A stretch of DNA of 64,000 bases from Anaerolineae bacterium (GCA_013178165.1 JABLXG010000001.1:81605-145604), one strand, 5' to 3'. Positions 54,623 to 64,000 are shown, numbered from the stretch's first letter. Program-made: numbers and translations. The notes: generated by a model not told the origin, from the letters alone.

Positions 54623-56032
54623 CTACCTGTTCAGGGCTGCGTACAGGGCCGCATAAACAGGCCGGCGGCTGAAATCAGGCCGCAGCAGGCTGTAGCCCGC
54701 CTGCTCCTCCCGCCGGGCGACGGTGTCGGGTAGGGTGGCAAAGTTCAGATTCCAGAGCATCATCGGCCCCATATAATCGTAGTTGCCGGAGTTCTGGATG
54801 ATATCCAGCGCTTCGATGGTGTATTGTGCCTGGAGTTGCTCGTTGACGTAAGCGAAGAAGGGCTGGGGCGGTTCCACACCGAAGCCGTCATAGGTTGCCC
54901 AGCCAAACTCGGTTGTCCACAGCTGGGCGTCCGCATCGCCATACTGGAGCATGATCTGCCGGTAGGCTTCGATGGTGTCCAGGAAGAAGAAGTGCGGGTC
55001 ATCATCCCAGCTGCGGCCTTCCACGTTATTACAGCATCGTTCGCTGGGGGCGTTGCCCCAGGCGTAAGGGTGGATGCCAATGGCCACGCCCTGGTAGTTA
55101 GCCAGACCGGCCTGGTACATCTGCTGGAGGAATACCCGGTCGTCAACCGACCATTCGGAATTGCCGGTTGGGGCAAGGCCCGCCGTCACCACGGTGATCG
55201 GGTGGCTATTCTGCTGGCTCCAGGTGGTGATGGCGCGGTAAGCGGCGTCGAAGTAACGCATGTATTCCCGGCCATTCATGGGTGCGCCGGTCCATTCGCG
55301 CTTGAGATTGGGCTCGTTCCAGACCTCAATGGCGTGGATGGCGGGGCCGAATCTGCTCAGGATGTGGTTGATGAAATCCACAAGGGCCTGCGGGTTGCTG
55401 GGCGGGCCATTTTCCTCCGTTGTGGGCCTAGCCCAGTCCGGCGCTTTGGTGATGCTGACCATGACCTGGAACTTGCGGTTCAGCGCATCTTGCATGTAAA
55501 GCTCAAGTTGACGCCAGTACTCAGACTGAATGCCAGCGCCGTCCGGTTCCATTTCGTCCCAGGCGAACTGCACTTTGATCCAGCCGACCTTGAGTTCCGC
55601 GGCCCAGTGCATCATCTGTTCCCAGTCTTCCCTGGTGATGCGCGGGTGAATCTGAACGCCTATCCGCATCGGGTCAAGGCCGGGTGGTGGCGTTGGCGTG
55701 ATCGATGGTGTTGGCGTTACGGTTGTTGTGCCGGGAGCAGGCGTATCTGTAGGCCGCGGTGTGGTTGTTGGCGGCAGGGTGTAGCCCGGCGGAATGACCG
55801 GGCCGTAGACGGTGCCGTCAGCCGGCGTGGGGGGCAGGGGCGACGGCGTCGGTGAGGCCGCCGTGGGCGTCGCTGTAGAGGTCTGAGTTGCCTCGGTAGT
55901 GACCGTAGGCACTGCCGTAGGGCCGGCAGGCGTTGGCGTGACGTAGATCGGGATGGGTGTCGGCCTGGCACAGGAGGCCAGGAACACCATCGCAACAAAC
56001 AGCAGTAGTGAGGTAACGGTTCGTTTGGACAT
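54623..56032 (-). CDS. Clan GH-A glycoside-hydrolase-like lipoprotein
   Basis: 469 residues. The N-terminus is a lipoprotein signal (SLLLFVAMVFLASC), then a Pro/Thr spacer to about residue 115. The catalytic TIM barrel has acid/base Glu240 in EVWNEPN and the nucleophile Glu375 in TTEFGW, spaced 135 residues as in clan GH-A (GH5 or GH39-like). QIHPRITREDWEQMMHWAAE and KVQFAWDEMEP are early barrel strands. It would act outside the cell on a polysaccharide or glycoprotein; the substrate cannot be told. It is immediately upstream of the DUF2723 gene. Confidence 0.83.
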   Translation of the reverse strand: MSKRTVTSLLLFVAMVFLASCARPTPIPIYVTPTPAGPTAVPTVTTEATQTSTATPTAASPTPSPLPPTPADGTVYGPVIPPGYTLPPTTTPRPTDTPAPGTTTVTPTPSITPTPPPGLDPMRIGVQIHPRITREDWEQMMHWAAELKVGWIKVQFAWDEMEPDGAGIQSEYWRQLELYMQDALNRKFQVMVSITKAPDWARPTTEENGPPSNPQALVDFINHILSRFGPAIHAIEVWNEPNLKREWTGAPMNGREYMRYFDAAYRAITTWSQQNSHPITVVTAGLAPTGNSEWSVDDRVFLQQMYQAGLANYQGVAIGIHPYAWGNAPSERCCNNVEGRSWDDDPHFFFLDTIEAYRQIMLQYGDADAQLWTTEFGWATYDGFGVEPPQPFFAYVNEQLQAQYTIEALDIIQNSGNYDYMGPMMLWNLNFATLPDTVARREEQAGYSLLRPDFSRRPVYAALYAALNR

Positions 56033-56090
56033 GCGGCCAATGATACATCAGGACGGCGGGTACGGCCAGATTTTGCCTGCAGGGGGCGAC

Positions 56091-56120
56091 TTGTGCCGAA
56101 TCTCTATAGTGCTGTAGAAT
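56091..56120 (+). promoter_or_regulatory. Probable promoter of the SH3b gene
   Basis: TTGTGC (56091-56096), an 18-base spacer and TAGAAT (56115-56120), followed by a leader of about 105 bases and a strong GGGGAGAG ribosome site. Confidence 0.5.
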
Positions 56121-56231
56121 GAATCGGCAAGAGGATAAGCTGACCCTCCTTGTAGTTGCCAGGCTTTGTTCCATGGGTTTGTTTTGGCGAAGAGCCTGGT
56201 GTGGCGTGGTCGTGATCCGGGGAGAGAAATC

Positions 56232-57875
56232 ATGGGCATTCGTAGACCTGGTCTGGTGGCCGTTCTGATCATGATGGTGCTCGTGGGTGGGCTTCCCCTG
56301 CCTGCCGTTCTGGCGATGGATGGCTATGGTCCGCTGCCTGTGGGAAGCGACCAGCAACTGGCCCAGCCAATTGTCATCGTGAATACCGCCTTCCTCAATG
56401 TTCGCAGTGGCCCCGGCGCGATCTATTCCATTATCGGCACGTTGCCGGGCGGCGTGGAACTGGGGGTCATCGGGCGCAACCGGGACTCTTCCTGGTGGCA
56501 GGTGCAGTCAGTGTTCGGGATTGGGTGGGTCGCCGCTGAATTTGTGATTCCTCGCGGTGACTTCCGCGCTGTCCCTGTGGTGCAGGCCACAGGGACGCTG
56601 ACCCAGCCACGGGCGGCGGTGGTGGGCAACCCGGTAAAGGTCTATGTGACCCCTGATAGCAGCGCCGCGTTGCTGGGACTGGCCCTGCTAGGTTCGGAAC
56701 TACCGATCTCAGGGAAATCCGCCGACGGTGTCTGGTGGCAGGTTGAAACGAATGTTGGCTTGGGGTGGGTCATGCAGGAAGATGTGGCGCTGCGTGGCGA
56801 CGCTAGCGTTGTGCCGGTTGTTTCGGCCCAGCCGCTGCCGGGTATCACCGCACCAACCGGTGGCCAGACTGCTGGTGCGTATGGGCGGCCGATTGCCCTG
56901 CATTATGGCGAAGGCGATATGCAGATCAAACGCTCTCCGGATCCGGATGCTGAGGGCGTCGGTGTGCTACGCTCCGGCGATCGCGTGGAGGTTCTGGACT
57001 ACAGCGATGATGGCGAATGGGTACTGATCCTGTATATGGGCGATCGCCTGGGGTGGATACGGGCTGACTCGGTTGCCATCTCTGATCCGACCGACTGGCG
57101 CACGCAGGTGTGGTTTGATGGGCCGGGCGTGCTGGACCTGAAGGAACAGCCAACGCTGGCCTCTCGAACGCTGGCCATGGTTCCGGAGAACCAGCGGCTG
57201 GTCGTGGTCAATGATGCAGACGGCGGCTGGTTGCAGGTTGCCTACGGTAACAGCGTTGGCTGGGTACCCTCCTGGACGATTGAGATCATCCGCAATGGCC
57301 CGCGGACGGCCCCTGCTGGCGCAACGACTGGCGCGCAACTCAGCGGTAATATCGCTCAGCCCTCAGCAGCGACGCTCCTGCCTGCGCCGCAACCTGAGCC
57401 AGTGCGTTCGTATGTGATCGTCAATACCAGTTATCTGAATATCCGTAGCGGTCCGGGAGCGAACTACACGGTGGTGGCCACGGTTCCCGGCGGCACAGAG
57501 CTGGATATCACCGCGTCAACGCCTGATAGGATCTGGTTCCAGGTGCGGGGCGCTTTTGGCACCGGCTGGGTAAATTCTGAGTTCGTGATCTTCCGCGGCG
57601 TCTTTGCCAATGTGCCTATTCTGCGGTATGCGGAAGTGGCCGGGGAAACGACCGGGGCGGAAGTAATTGTGTCCTCCCCTGTGAACGTGTATATGGGCCG
57701 AGGGGTTGACTCAGGGGTGCTGGGGATAGCGCCCCTTGGGCTGACACTGCCGGTAATCGGGCGCACACTTGATGGTAGCTGGCTTCAGGTTCAGACGGCG
57801 CTGGGGCCGGGCTGGGTGCTGGCTTCAACCGTCACGGTGCGGGGCAATATCGGGCAGGTGCCGATAGTGTCCTGA
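56232..57875 (+). CDS. Secreted protein with six SH3b-type repeats
   Basis: 547 residues. A signal peptide (VAVLIMMVLVGGLPLP) is followed by six bacterial SH3-like repeats. Repeats 1 and 5 are close copies (IVNTAFLNVRSGPGAIYSII against IVNTSYLNIRSGPGANYTVV), and 2 and 6 are also related (NPVKVYVTPD against SPVNVYMGRG). Repeats 3 and 4 are more divergent and lie between. Most repeats end in a GxGWV motif. No enzyme domain is present, so it probably binds peptidoglycan or surface peptides. The ATG at 56232 has GGGGAGAG seven bases upstream. Confidence 0.82.
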   Translation: MGIRRPGLVAVLIMMVLVGGLPLPAVLAMDGYGPLPVGSDQQLAQPIVIVNTAFLNVRSGPGAIYSIIGTLPGGVELGVIGRNRDSSWWQVQSVFGIGWVAAEFVIPRGDFRAVPVVQATGTLTQPRAAVVGNPVKVYVTPDSSAALLGLALLGSELPISGKSADGVWWQVETNVGLGWVMQEDVALRGDASVVPVVSAQPLPGITAPTGGQTAGAYGRPIALHYGEGDMQIKRSPDPDAEGVGVLRSGDRVEVLDYSDDGEWVLILYMGDRLGWIRADSVAISDPTDWRTQVWFDGPGVLDLKEQPTLASRTLAMVPENQRLVVVNDADGGWLQVAYGNSVGWVPSWTIEIIRNGPRTAPAGATTGAQLSGNIAQPSAATLLPAPQPEPVRSYVIVNTSYLNIRSGPGANYTVVATVPGGTELDITASTPDRIWFQVRGAFGTGWVNSEFVIFRGVFANVPILRYAEVAGETTGAEVIVSSPVNVYMGRGVDSGVLGIAPLGLTLPVIGRTLDGSWLQVQTALGPGWVLASTVTVRGNIGQVPIVS

Positions 57876-57915
57876 GGCGTGAAGGCCATTGGCCGTAACA
57901 GGACTGATGTGAAGG

Positions 57916-57950
57916 CAACCGCCCGCTGGTTACGCGGGCGGTTGTTCTGT
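57916..57950 (+). terminator. Intrinsic terminator after the SH3b gene
   Basis: A perfect 11-base stem, CAACCGCCCGC (57916-57926) with GCGGGCGGTTG (57934-57944), 7-base loop, followed by TTCTGT. Confidence 0.65.
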
Positions 57951-57968
57951 CCGGGACTGTATTTGTGC

Positions 57969-57997
57969 TTTACACTCGGTGCGCAACCCGTTATCAT
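57969..57997 (+). promoter_or_regulatory. Promoter of the fabG-nusB-tat operon
   Basis: TTTACA (57969-57974), a 17-base spacer and TATCAT (57992-57997), 40 bases before fabG and just after a terminator. Confidence 0.65.
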
Positions 57998-58036
57998 AAA
58001 GCACGCCAGGCTTGGATACCCTGCGGGAGAACGGGC

Positions 58037-58786
58037 ATGTCTCAACTTGCTGATCGTGTGGCTGTTGTCACAGGCGCCAGTCGCGGAATCGGGCGGGGCA
58101 TCGCCCTGGAACTGGCCCGTCGTGGGGCAACTGTAGTTGTCAATTACGTGAGTTCAGCTGCCGCTGCTGAGGCGGTGGTGGAGGAGATCCGGCAGGCAGG
58201 TGGTAAGGCAATGGCTGTTCAGGCCGATGTCAGCAGTTTTGAGCAGGCCAGCCAGCTGATCCAGACGGCGGTAGATACCTATGGACGCGTGGATATTCTG
58301 GTTAACAACGCTGGTACTACCCGCGATGCCCTGATCATGCGGATGAAGGAAGAGGACTGGGACACGGTCATCAACACCAATCTCAAAAGCGCCTGGAATT
58401 GTTGCAAGGCCGTAGTGCGACCGATGATGAAGCAGCGGTATGGGCGCATCATCAACATCACCAGCGTGAGTGGAATTGCTGGCAACGAAGGGCAGAGCAA
58501 TTACAGCGCCAGCAAGGCCGGCCTGATTGGCCTGACGAAATCGTTGGCGCGGGAATTGGCCTCACGTACAATTACAGTGAATGCTGTAGCGCCCGGTTTT
58601 GTGGCAACAGACCTGACCGCGAACCTGCCGGCCAATATCGCTGAGCGCCTGAATGAGCACATTCCGCTGGGCCGGTGGGGTACCGTCGAGGATGTGGCGT
58701 ACGCGGTGGCCTTTCTGGCGTCAGACGAGGCTAGCTACGTGACCGGGCACGTTCTTTCGGTTGATGGTGGACTGGTGATGGGTTAG
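58037..58786 (+). CDS. fabG: 3-oxoacyl-ACP reductase, short-chain dehydrogenase
   Basis: 249 residues, a classical SDR. The cofactor loop is TGASRGIGRG, NNAG is present (LVNNAGTTRD), the catalytic Ser is in NITSVSGIAG and the Tyr-Lys pair in NYSASKAGL. It ends SVDGGLVMG. The RDALIMRMKEEDWD region is typical of FabG, which reduces 3-oxoacyl-ACP in fatty acid elongation. The ATG at 58037 has GGGAGAACGGG upstream. It is the first gene of a five-gene operon. Confidence 0.9.
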   Translation: MSQLADRVAVVTGASRGIGRGIALELARRGATVVVNYVSSAAAAEAVVEEIRQAGGKAMAVQADVSSFEQASQLIQTAVDTYGRVDILVNNAGTTRDALIMRMKEEDWDTVINTNLKSAWNCCKAVVRPMMKQRYGRIINITSVSGIAGNEGQSNYSASKAGLIGLTKSLARELASRTITVNAVAPGFVATDLTANLPANIAERLNEHIPLGRWGTVEDVAYAVAFLASDEASYVTGHVLSVDGGLVMG

Positions 58787-58825
58787 CGCCTCACCCCTTT
58801 TGTGAGTAGACCACAGGTAAGGGCC

Positions 58826-59188
58826 ATGATTGCTCCCCGTAACCCAAACGATCGCGTCACTGTCGCGCCGGAAGTCCTGTTGACGATCGCCCGGCTTTCT
58901 ACCCTGCGGGTTGAGGGTGTGGCCCGGATGAGTATGATTCCGGGTGGTGTGGATAGGCTGTGGAAGCGCACGCCAACCGCTGAGGGTGTGCAGATTCTGG
59001 TAGATGGGCACAGCGTAACGGTTGATCTGTTTATCGTGACTCGCGCTGACACTAATATGTATGAGGTAAGCCACGCCGTTCAGCGCGAGGTGGCGCGTGC
59101 AATCCGCCAGATCGTTGGTATGGAAGTCCGCGCGGTTAACGTCCATATTGATGATGTGGTATTCGAGCCGCGGACTGAGGAGCAATAA
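58826..59188 (+). CDS. Asp23/Gls24-family protein
   Basis: About 120 residues. VAPEVLLTIARLSTLRVEGVA and the LFIVTRADTNMYEVSHAVQR region match the Asp23/Gls24 (YqhY) family, small soluble proteins of unclear function linked to cell envelope and lipid synthesis. The start may be ATG 58826 (AAGGG just upstream) or GTG 58802. It lies between fabG and nusB. In many Firmicutes a related gene also precedes nusB and follows fatty acid genes, so this order is informative. Confidence 0.82.
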   Translation: MIAPRNPNDRVTVAPEVLLTIARLSTLRVEGVARMSMIPGGVDRLWKRTPTAEGVQILVDGHSVTVDLFIVTRADTNMYEVSHAVQREVARAIRQIVGMEVRAVNVHIDDVVFEPRTEEQ

Positions 59189-59193
59189 ACGTT

Positions 59194-59646
59194 ATGCCCG
59201 GTGCGCGTCATCAAGCGCGGCAGCTTGCCCTGCAGGCACTTTACGAACTGGATTGCACGACTCATTCGGTTCCAGAGGTGTTGGCCCAGCGTCTGGAGCA
59301 GGAAGAACTTGCGGATGAGTTGCGCCCGTTTGTGTACCAGCTGGTCAATGGCGTTCTGGCCCACAAGGAGAAGCTCGATCATTTGATCCAGCGGCATGCT
59401 CCAGAATGGCCGGTGGAGCAACTGGCGATCATTGACCGTAACATTCTGAGACTTTCTATCTTCGAGATTGCCGTTTCCCATACCGCGCCGCTGCGTGTCG
59501 TGATTAACGAGGCAGTCGAACTGGCCAAAGATTATGGTTCCGATACTTCGGCGCGTTTCGTAAACGGCGTACTGGGCAGTCTGGTAGCTGATCAAGCAGC
59601 GCTGGAGGCCCTGTTTCCTGGTTACAGGGTGGACACAGAGCAATGA
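59194..59646 (+). CDS. nusB: Transcription antitermination factor NusB
   Basis: 150 residues, all helical, starting with the RNA-binding region ARHQARQLALQALYELD. The conserved second half includes AIIDRNILRLSIFEI, VVINEAVELAKDYG and ARFVNGVLG. NusB pairs with NusE (S10) on boxA of rRNA leaders. It begins five bases after the Asp23-family stop and its stop overlaps the tatB-like start by four bases (ATGA). Confidence 0.94.
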   Translation: MPGARHQARQLALQALYELDCTTHSVPEVLAQRLEQEELADELRPFVYQLVNGVLAHKEKLDHLIQRHAPEWPVEQLAIIDRNILRLSIFEIAVSHTAPLRVVINEAVELAKDYGSDTSARFVNGVLGSLVADQAALEALFPGYRVDTEQ

Positions 59647-60116
59647 ATATCCTCGGTGTTGGGCCAACGGAACTGGTCATTGTTTTCCTGCTCATGTTGA
59701 TGGTTGCTGGCCCCAAGCGTATGGCCCGCTGGGCCTATGTGATGGGCGTCTACATGGGTAAGTTCCGTGACATGTGGCAGGAAGCTTCGACGATGATCAG
59801 GAAGGAACTGGCCGAAGCCGGAATCGAGCCGGAGGTGGTCGACATGGTTGGCAAGGCCGCCAACCCCCGAGTCCGGCAGCAGATGATCAGTGGACAACTG
59901 GATCGGCTGGTCGGTGATATGAAGAAACCGATTGAGGAATCCCTGAAACCCGTACAGGAAGTGACCAAGGAAATTGGCCCCATTCCATTGGAACCACGCC
60001 AGGCAGAGTCCGGAACCGCTGGATCGGCTGGCGATGGTTCCAGTGCGGATGAAGATGAGCAGCCCCGGTCCACTCAGGACAACTCAGGACGGTACGACGC
60101 ATGGACACGCAGTTGA
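59643..60116 (+). CDS. tatB: TatA/TatB-like twin-arginine translocase subunit
   Basis: 157 residues. One N-terminal membrane helix (ELVIVFLLMLMVAGPKRMAR) with the conserved Glu before it and the GP hinge after it, then an amphipathic helix and a long acidic, Ser-rich tail. The long tail fits TatB better than TatA, but the family separation is not certain. It is coupled by ATGA to nusB and overlaps tatC by 16 bases. Together the two form a minimal Tat export module for folded proteins. Confidence 0.85.
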   Translation: MNILGVGPTELVIVFLLMLMVAGPKRMARWAYVMGVYMGKFRDMWQEASTMIRKELAEAGIEPEVVDMVGKAANPRVRQQMISGQLDRLVGDMKKPIEESLKPVQEVTKEIGPIPLEPRQAESGTAGSAGDGSSADEDEQPRSTQDNSGRYDAWTRS

Positions 60117-60913
60117 AACCGGCTGAACGCGCCAGATCAGGCCAGCCCAAAACCGCGCCGGCCAGTCCACCAGAGCAGGATGATACCCCGGAAGCCTATG
60201 TTATGGGCTTCTTTGATCATCTGGCGGAGCTGCGCAACCGGCTCATCAAAGCCTTCCTGGGGCTGGCGGTCACCACAGGGGTGTCACTGCTCTTTGCCGG
60301 TCGTATTCTCGAATACCTGATTTCTCCCGTGGGGCGTGAGGACTTCCTGCTCCAAACGCTTGGGCCTACCGAGGGCGTGGTTATCTACTTCCGGGTGGCG
60401 CTGCTGGCGGGAGGAATCCTGAGCATCCCATGGATTACCTGGCAACTGTGGATGTTCATCGCTCCTGGCCTGACGCGCAAGGAGCGACGATACGTCCTGC
60501 TATCGCTGCCGGCGACTACGCTGCTGTTCCTGGTCGGGGTGTTGTTCGCGTGGTTTCTGTTGATGCCGGCGGCGCTGAACTTTCTGCAGAACTTTCAGAG
60601 CGACATTTTCAAGGCTGATTGGACTGCTGACCAGTACGTAGCATTTGTGACCTCGCTGCTATTCTGGATCGGTGTGAGTTTTGAGATGCCGCTTATCTTC
60701 TTCATCCTGGCGCGGCTGGGGCTGGTCAGCCCGCGTGCGCTGCGGCAGAACTGGCGGCTGGCGGTTGTTGGGGCGTCGATGGCGGCGGCGATGATCACGC
60801 CGACTATTGACCCGTTCAACATGATGTTGGTGATGGGACCGTTGCTGGCGCTGTACGCGCTGAGTGTCCTGTTGAGCACGATCGCCTACCGGCAGAGTGG
60901 CATGGCTGACTGA
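60101..60913 (+). CDS. tatC: Twin-arginine translocase subunit TatC
   Basis: 270 residues with six membrane segments. The N-terminal FFDHLAELRNRLIKA motif, which helps recognise the twin-arginine signal, is present, as is the first periplasmic region ending in FRVALLAGGI. The F-E-M-P region (SFEMPLIFFILARLGL) and ITPTIDPFNMMLVMGPL are conserved. It overlaps the tatB-like gene. No TatA is seen separately, so either the tatB-like gene serves both roles or tatA is elsewhere. Confidence 0.94.
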   Translation: MDTQLKPAERARSGQPKTAPASPPEQDDTPEAYVMGFFDHLAELRNRLIKAFLGLAVTTGVSLLFAGRILEYLISPVGREDFLLQTLGPTEGVVIYFRVALLAGGILSIPWITWQLWMFIAPGLTRKERRYVLLSLPATTLLFLVGVLFAWFLLMPAALNFLQNFQSDIFKADWTADQYVAFVTSLLFWIGVSFEMPLIFFILARLGLVSPRALRQNWRLAVVGASMAAAMITPTIDPFNMMLVMGPLLALYALSVLLSTIAYRQSGMAD

Positions 60914-61039
60914 TAGACCGCAATCTGTATAAGTTACACAATAGACTTGCAGTTTCTTTGGGGTGGGTGCACAATGGTTGCGCCCTCCCTGCGTTTCCGG
61001 GGGTAAGCACGGCCATTCGGATCAGGAGAACGGAGCTTC

Positions 61040-62365
<1,326 letters not shown>

Positions 62366-62381
62366 GGTCTGCACAGGGGCG

Positions 62382-63293
62382 ATGTCGGCCAGCGCTAGAA
62401 ACCTGCCTGAGCGGATCATGCGATTGGCGGGCTTTAGTGTGTTCCTGATCGGCTTTGTGCTGATACTGGTTCCGGTGGGGCTGGGATGGATGACGCTGTG
62501 GGGTACCACCCATCCGCCGTGCAGTATAGGGCCGGAGCCAGCGCAAGTAGGGCTGGAGGCCGAAGAGGTGAGCGTCCCGTCACGGCATGGCGTCGCGTTC
62601 CGCGGTTACTTTCTGCCGGGCAGCAATGGCGCGACGATCATCGTGCCGCCAGCCTATGGCCAGGATCGCGGCGGCTGGCTGCATGAGGTGGCCGTGCTGG
62701 TGGCAGGGGGCTACAACGTCCTGACCTATGACAGCCGCCCGTGCACGGGGATGTCTCCGCACAGCCTCGGTGTGTGGGAAAGCGGTGACATTCTAGATGC
62801 TCTTGCTTATCTGCGCCAGCGCCCTGATGTGGATATGTCCCGCATCGGGGCGCATGGTTTTTCCCAGGCGGGCGCCAGCGCGTTGTTCGCGGCGGCGCAG
62901 GCGCCGGAGATCCGCGCGGTCGTTGCTGAAGGCGGGTATGTTGACTACGGGGCGCAGACACTGGGAATCGGCGGGCCACAGGACCCTGTTACAGCGCTGT
63001 TCAGCCTTGGGGCACGACTGGGGTATCGCTCCGCAACGGGGATGAGCCTGAGCCAACTCAAGCCGCTGGATGTCATCGCAGCTATTGCACCACGCCGTGT
63101 GCTGCTGATCTACGGCGAACACGAAGTTACGCTGGCCGGCGCGCAGTATGCCGCCACGCTGGGTGCACACATCGATTTATGGATCGTGTCGGGGGCGACA
63201 CATGGCTCCTACCTGACCAGCGCCGGCCAGCGGGCTTTCACCGAGCGTGTTGTCGGCTTCTTTGATGCGGCGCTCCAGCCTGTCGGGTCATAA
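62382..63293 (+). CDS. Alpha/beta hydrolase, membrane-anchored
   Basis: 303 residues. One N-terminal membrane helix (LAGFSVFLIGFVLILVPVGL), then an alpha/beta-hydrolase fold with a nucleophile elbow GFSQAG and a catalytic His in GATHGSYL. The acid is probably in YGEHEVT. The ATG at 62382 is preferred to 62349, which overlaps the preceding gene. The substrate is not predictable; esterase or peptidase activity near the membrane surface is plausible. Confidence 0.78.
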   Translation: MSASARNLPERIMRLAGFSVFLIGFVLILVPVGLGWMTLWGTTHPPCSIGPEPAQVGLEAEEVSVPSRHGVAFRGYFLPGSNGATIIVPPAYGQDRGGWLHEVAVLVAGGYNVLTYDSRPCTGMSPHSLGVWESGDILDALAYLRQRPDVDMSRIGAHGFSQAGASALFAAAQAPEIRAVVAEGGYVDYGAQTLGIGGPQDPVTALFSLGARLGYRSATGMSLSQLKPLDVIAAIAPRRVLLIYGEHEVTLAGAQYAATLGAHIDLWIVSGATHGSYLTSAGQRAFTERVVGFFDAALQPVGS

Positions 63294-63315
63294 TCCTTAC
63301 AGGATTGTGAGAAAT

Positions 63316-63343
63316 CTGGCAAAGTCTTTTCTTGTGCGATAAT
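63316..63343 (+). promoter_or_regulatory. Promoter of tpx
   Basis: CTGGCA (63316-63321), a 16-base spacer and GATAAT (63338-63343) preceded by TGC, giving an extended -10. The leader is about 50 bases. Confidence 0.5.
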
Positions 63344-63398
63344 CTTCTAATTAAGCTCAACTATATCTACAATATCTCTTCTGGAGGGATGAAGTTCT

Positions 63399-63911
63399 AT
63401 GGCTGGCAGGCCCGGTATGATCGTGCGCGGAGTGGAACATCCTGTACGCGGCGAGATGCTCAAAGTTGGAAGCAAGGCTCCGGATTTCGCGCTGGTGGCC
63501 AACGACTGGTCGATCAAGACGCTGGCTGATTACGGTGATAAGATCAAGATTCTGAGCGTGGTGCCGTCGCTGGAAACCAGTGTATGCGCAGCTCAAACAC
63601 GCCGCTTCAATGAGGAAGCGGCTTCGCTGGGTGAGGAAGTGGTCATCCTGACCATCAGCGCCGATCTGCCTTTTACCCAGAAGCGGTGGTGCGGTGCGGA
63701 GGGTATCGACCGCGTGGAGACACTCTCTTCCCACCGGGACATGAAGTTCTCAGACGATTACGGCGTCCATGATACAGAGTGGCGGATCAACCAGCGAGCG
63801 GTATTCGTCCTCGATCGCGACAATACCATCCGTTACGCTGAATATGTGCCGGTGATGGGGAATGAAGTGAACTTTGAGGCAGCCCTGGCCATCGTGCGGG
63901 AGCTGCTTTGA
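63399..63911 (+). CDS. tpx: Thiol peroxidase Tpx
   Basis: 170 residues, atypical 2-Cys peroxiredoxin. The peroxidatic Cys63 is in VPSLETSVCAAQTRRFNEEA and the resolving Cys98 in FTQKRWCGAEGI, 35 residues apart as in Tpx. VGSKAPDFALVANDW is the typical N-terminal strand. It reduces hydrogen and alkyl peroxides with thioredoxin. GGAGGG ten bases upstream supports the ATG at 63399. It has its own promoter and terminator. Confidence 0.95.
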   Translation: MAGRPGMIVRGVEHPVRGEMLKVGSKAPDFALVANDWSIKTLADYGDKIKILSVVPSLETSVCAAQTRRFNEEAASLGEEVVILTISADLPFTQKRWCGAEGIDRVETLSSHRDMKFSDDYGVHDTEWRINQRAVFVLDRDNTIRYAEYVPVMGNEVNFEAALAIVRELL

Positions 63912-63938
63912 GCGCAGGTAATCGTCTGTAGGGATGTG

Positions 63939-63982
63939 AAGCTGGTAGCGGTCTGGCGCCGCCGCCAGCTTTTTGTTTTTTG
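63939..63982 (+). terminator. Intrinsic terminator after tpx
   Basis: AAGCTGG (63939-63945) pairs with CCAGCTT (63965-63971), with further imperfect G/C pairing inside, followed by TTTGTTTTTTG. Confidence 0.75.
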
Positions 63983-64000
63983 TACTATGATCGAAGTGCC

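Noticed and set aside
54824-55855. Plus-strand frame of 343 codons opposite the glycoside hydrolase gene
   Set aside because: The hydrolase on the other strand has catalytic motifs and a signal peptide, while this frame has no recognisable features.

Overview
The window is about 64 kb of GC-rich bacterial chromosome (roughly 60% GC by eye), densely packed with genes on both strands. It holds about 50 protein genes. I found no rRNA, tRNA, CRISPR array, insertion sequence or phage gene. Several features together suggest a Chloroflexota bacterium, perhaps Anaerolineae-like: many secreted proteins with Pro/Thr-rich spacers, SH3b and LysM surface proteins, a DUF2723 membrane protein, a YwiC-like protein, a K+-independent membrane pyrophosphatase, and long GAF-rich sensor kinases. 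This placement is an inference from gene content; no 16S gene or ribosomal protein is present.

Layout. 1-2.2 kb: sugar metabolism (a GlcNAc-kinase-like protein cut by the window edge, and a UxaE-like tagaturonate epimerase). 2.2-5 kb: an M1 lipoprotein peptidase and a UbiA prenyltransferase. 5.1-14.2 kb: a REC/PAS/GAF sensor kinase, a small membrane protein, an orphan solute-binding lipoprotein, a DHH-CBS-nucleotidyltransferase fusion, a GNAT acetyltransferase and a small membrane protein, all on one strand. 14.2-17.9 kb: a PLP gamma-family enzyme and a MoxR/VWA pair. 18-22.7 kb: an iron(III) ABC transporter operon (binding protein, permease, YwiC-like protein, ATPase) behind a promoter whose spacer is a Fur-like palindrome. 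22.9-27.1 kb: a CBS-pair protein, an M20 dipeptidase and a two-gene glycosyltransferase operon. 27.5-31.1 kb: the pyrophosphatase and an ABC-2-permease-like protein.

31.2-34.3 kb: a copper resistance operon (csoR, copZ-like, copA) with a near-consensus promoter and a CsoR-type operator. 34.4-38.7 kb: greA with a structured leader, lysS, and an L,D-transpeptidase. 38.8-40.5 kb: trmD and a HAD-IIA phosphatase. 40.5-44.7 kb: three tandem secreted gluzincin-fold paralogues; the third has lost all its zinc ligands. The third overlaps rlmN by ATGA. 45.7-49.6 kb: an MCP-like protein, recF and deoC. 50-57.9 kb: a surface block (LysM protein, DUF2723 protein, clan-A glycoside-hydrolase lipoprotein, six-repeat SH3b protein). 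58-60.9 kb: an operon of fabG, an Asp23-family gene, nusB, tatB-like and tatC. 61-64 kb: a cyclic-2,3-diphosphoglycerate-synthetase-like GTPase, an alpha/beta hydrolase and tpx.

The strongest regulatory signals are the Fur-like promoter at 22723-22751, the CsoR promoter/operator at 31205-31276 and the greA leader at 34410-34575. The least explained gene content is the peptidase-like triplet at 40.5-44.7 kb and the YwiC-like gene inside the iron operon. I did not find a defence system or other clearly unprecedented multi-gene system.
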